DNA from: Deltaproteobacteria bacterium RIFOXYD12_FULL_50_9
GTDB lineage: Bacteria > Desulfobacterota > Desulfobulbia > Desulfobulbales > CALZHT01
DNA: 6,256 bases
Assembly (NCBI GenBank): GCA_001799225.1
Contig: MGTA01000117.1
Coordinates: forward strand, 1-6,256
Direction: 5' to 3'
The notes under the pieces are model-generated. The model had not been told where the DNA came from. It made no database searches and saw nothing but the letters and a program-made list of their open reading frames with translations. This document shows, in pieces, positions 5,594 through 6,256 of the stretch (within the stretch, counting starts at the first letter, position 1; each line of letters starts with the position of its first letter). The position numbers were made by a program, and so were the translations under genes.

Positions 5594-5716
5594 ATGTCTA
5601 TAAAACCGCAGGTCATATCCCGGTTGGCCATTTTTTTGATTTTTCTGTCATCTCTGTCGTCACCGTTATTCGGGGCGACAATAGAATACACCGGCATCAT
5701 GTTACTGCTGAGGTAG
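5594..5716 (+). pseudogene. Signal-peptide stump of a lost secreted protein
   Basis: ATG 5594 opens a 40-codon frame: MSIKPQVISR, then a hydrophobic core LAIFLIFLSSLSSPL, then FGA-T, a good type I signal peptidase site (AxA-like, after A28). Only TIEYTGIMLLLR follows before the stop. AGAGGG lies three bases upstream (short spacing). The frame looks like the start of an exported protein whose body is missing; it ends at a palindromic repeat beginning at 5717. Alternatively it is a chance frame. Confidence 0.4.
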
Positions 5717-5736
5717 GGGCAATTCACGAATTGCCC
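5717..5736. repeat. Perfect 9-bp inverted repeat (REP-like intergenic palindrome)
   Basis: GGGCAATTC and GAATTGCCC are exact reverse complements separated by AC. GTAG precedes it, but the mirror CTAC is missing on the right, so only a half of a longer GTAGGGGCAATTC-type palindrome may be present. I recall similar intergenic repeats from sulfate-reducing and related bacteria, which appear as GAIHELP when translated. It lies between the accessory genes and the convergent glycosyltransferase. Confidence 0.6.
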
Positions 5737-5784
5737 AGCAATGGTTAGCTCGATAGCGGTTTAGTGGGATGTAGTCGATTTAGA

Positions 5785-6256
5785 TCAGGGCGTACATAAC
5801 CGTTCAATCGTTTCTACGGCTCTCCCAACTCCGTTTTCAGCCCTGAGCTTACGGCCAAGCTCTTGGGCTCGTTCGGTCATCGCCGGTGAATCCAGAACCT
5901 GGCGGATCTTTTTACTCAGTTGTTTTGCGGTGAGGTTGCGGCGGTCAAGGGGCTGTGGGGCAACACCCAGGCGCTTGAGTTCCCGGGCCCAGTAATATTG
6001 ATCGGCAATATGGGTTACTACAATGGACGGGCAGCCAAAGAGGGTTGCGGTTTGCGTGGTCCCGGCGCCGCCGTGATGGACGACGGCTGCGCAGTGCGGA
6101 AAGATTTTAGGATGCGGAACCGCGTTGATTCGAAAGATATCCCGGTGTTCCGGAATATCGGTTATCTCCTGCCAACGTGACTGAATGATGGCCCGGCAGC
6201 CTGCTTTTTGCACAGCGTCTACCAGCAACCGGGTTGTGTCGGTCAGTTGACGGGTG
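5785..6256 (-). CDS. GT1-type glycosyltransferase (sterol/lipid glucosyltransferase-like), N-terminus beyond window
   Basis: The frame is open to the right edge, so about 156 C-terminal residues of a larger GT-B fold enzyme are visible. At 6078-6055 it reads HHGGAGTT, the nucleotide-sugar phosphate-binding motif, followed by FGCPSIVVTHIADQYYWARELKRLGV, in which the DQ pair is the usual sugar-contact site. The ending LTAKQLSKKIRQVL...AENGVGRAVETIE is that of UDP-glucose:sterol/lipid glucosyltransferases. Such enzymes move a sugar from UDP-sugar to a lipid or small-molecule acceptor at the cytoplasmic membrane face. The acceptor cannot be told from this half. It is convergent with the accessory genes; no clear terminator is seen between 5737 and 5784. 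Confidence 0.85.
   Translation of the reverse strand, partial: TRQLTDTTRLLVDAVQKAGCRAIIQSRWQEITDIPEHRDIFRINAVPHPKIFPHCAAVVHHGGAGTTQTATLFGCPSIVVTHIADQYYWARELKRLGVAPQPLDRRNLTAKQLSKKIRQVLDSPAMTERAQELGRKLRAENGVGRAVETIERLCTP

Overview
The window has two parts. The left half (1 to about 3500, minus strand) is a conserved bacterial housekeeping operon. Read in transcription order from right to left it is rpsB (ribosomal protein S2), tsf (EF-Ts), pyrH (UMP kinase), frr (ribosome recycling factor) and uppS (undecaprenyl diphosphate synthase, cut by the left edge). The last three genes overlap or nearly touch and each has a clear Shine-Dalgarno site. tsf is separated from rpsB by a 267-bp spacer that contains hairpins. 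A good sigma70-type promoter (TCGACA, 18 bp, CATAAT) lies about 130 bp upstream of rpsB.

The right half (about 3600 to 5750, plus strand) is a small accessory region rich in toxin-antitoxin-type genes. It starts with a short HicB-type antitoxin overlapping a complete 57-aa HicA mRNA interferase. A second, unrelated-looking HicB-type protein follows, shortened at its C-terminus. Next come a nucleotidyltransferase-fold protein with a small co-transcribed partner, a likely Rho-independent terminator, and a UPF0175 protein. The expected DUF3368/PIN partner of the UPF0175 protein appears to survive only as its first eight codons. After that come a signal-peptide-only gene stump and a perfect GGGCAATTC/GAATTGCCC palindrome. 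The right edge (5785 to 6256, minus strand) holds the C-terminal part of a GT1-type glycosyltransferase resembling sterol/lipid glucosyltransferases.

The organism is a Gram-negative-like bacterium of moderate GC. The short (197 aa) EF-Ts, the operon order and the style of the accessory genes and intergenic palindromes suggest Desulfobacterota (former Deltaproteobacteria) or a relative; this is inference, not proof. The housekeeping genes serve translation (S2, EF-Ts, RRF), pyrimidine nucleotide supply (UMP kinase) and cell-wall lipid carrier synthesis (UppS). The region upstream of rpsB looks like a landing zone where several toxin-antitoxin modules have accumulated and partly decayed. I saw no rRNA, tRNA, CRISPR array or complete insertion sequence.
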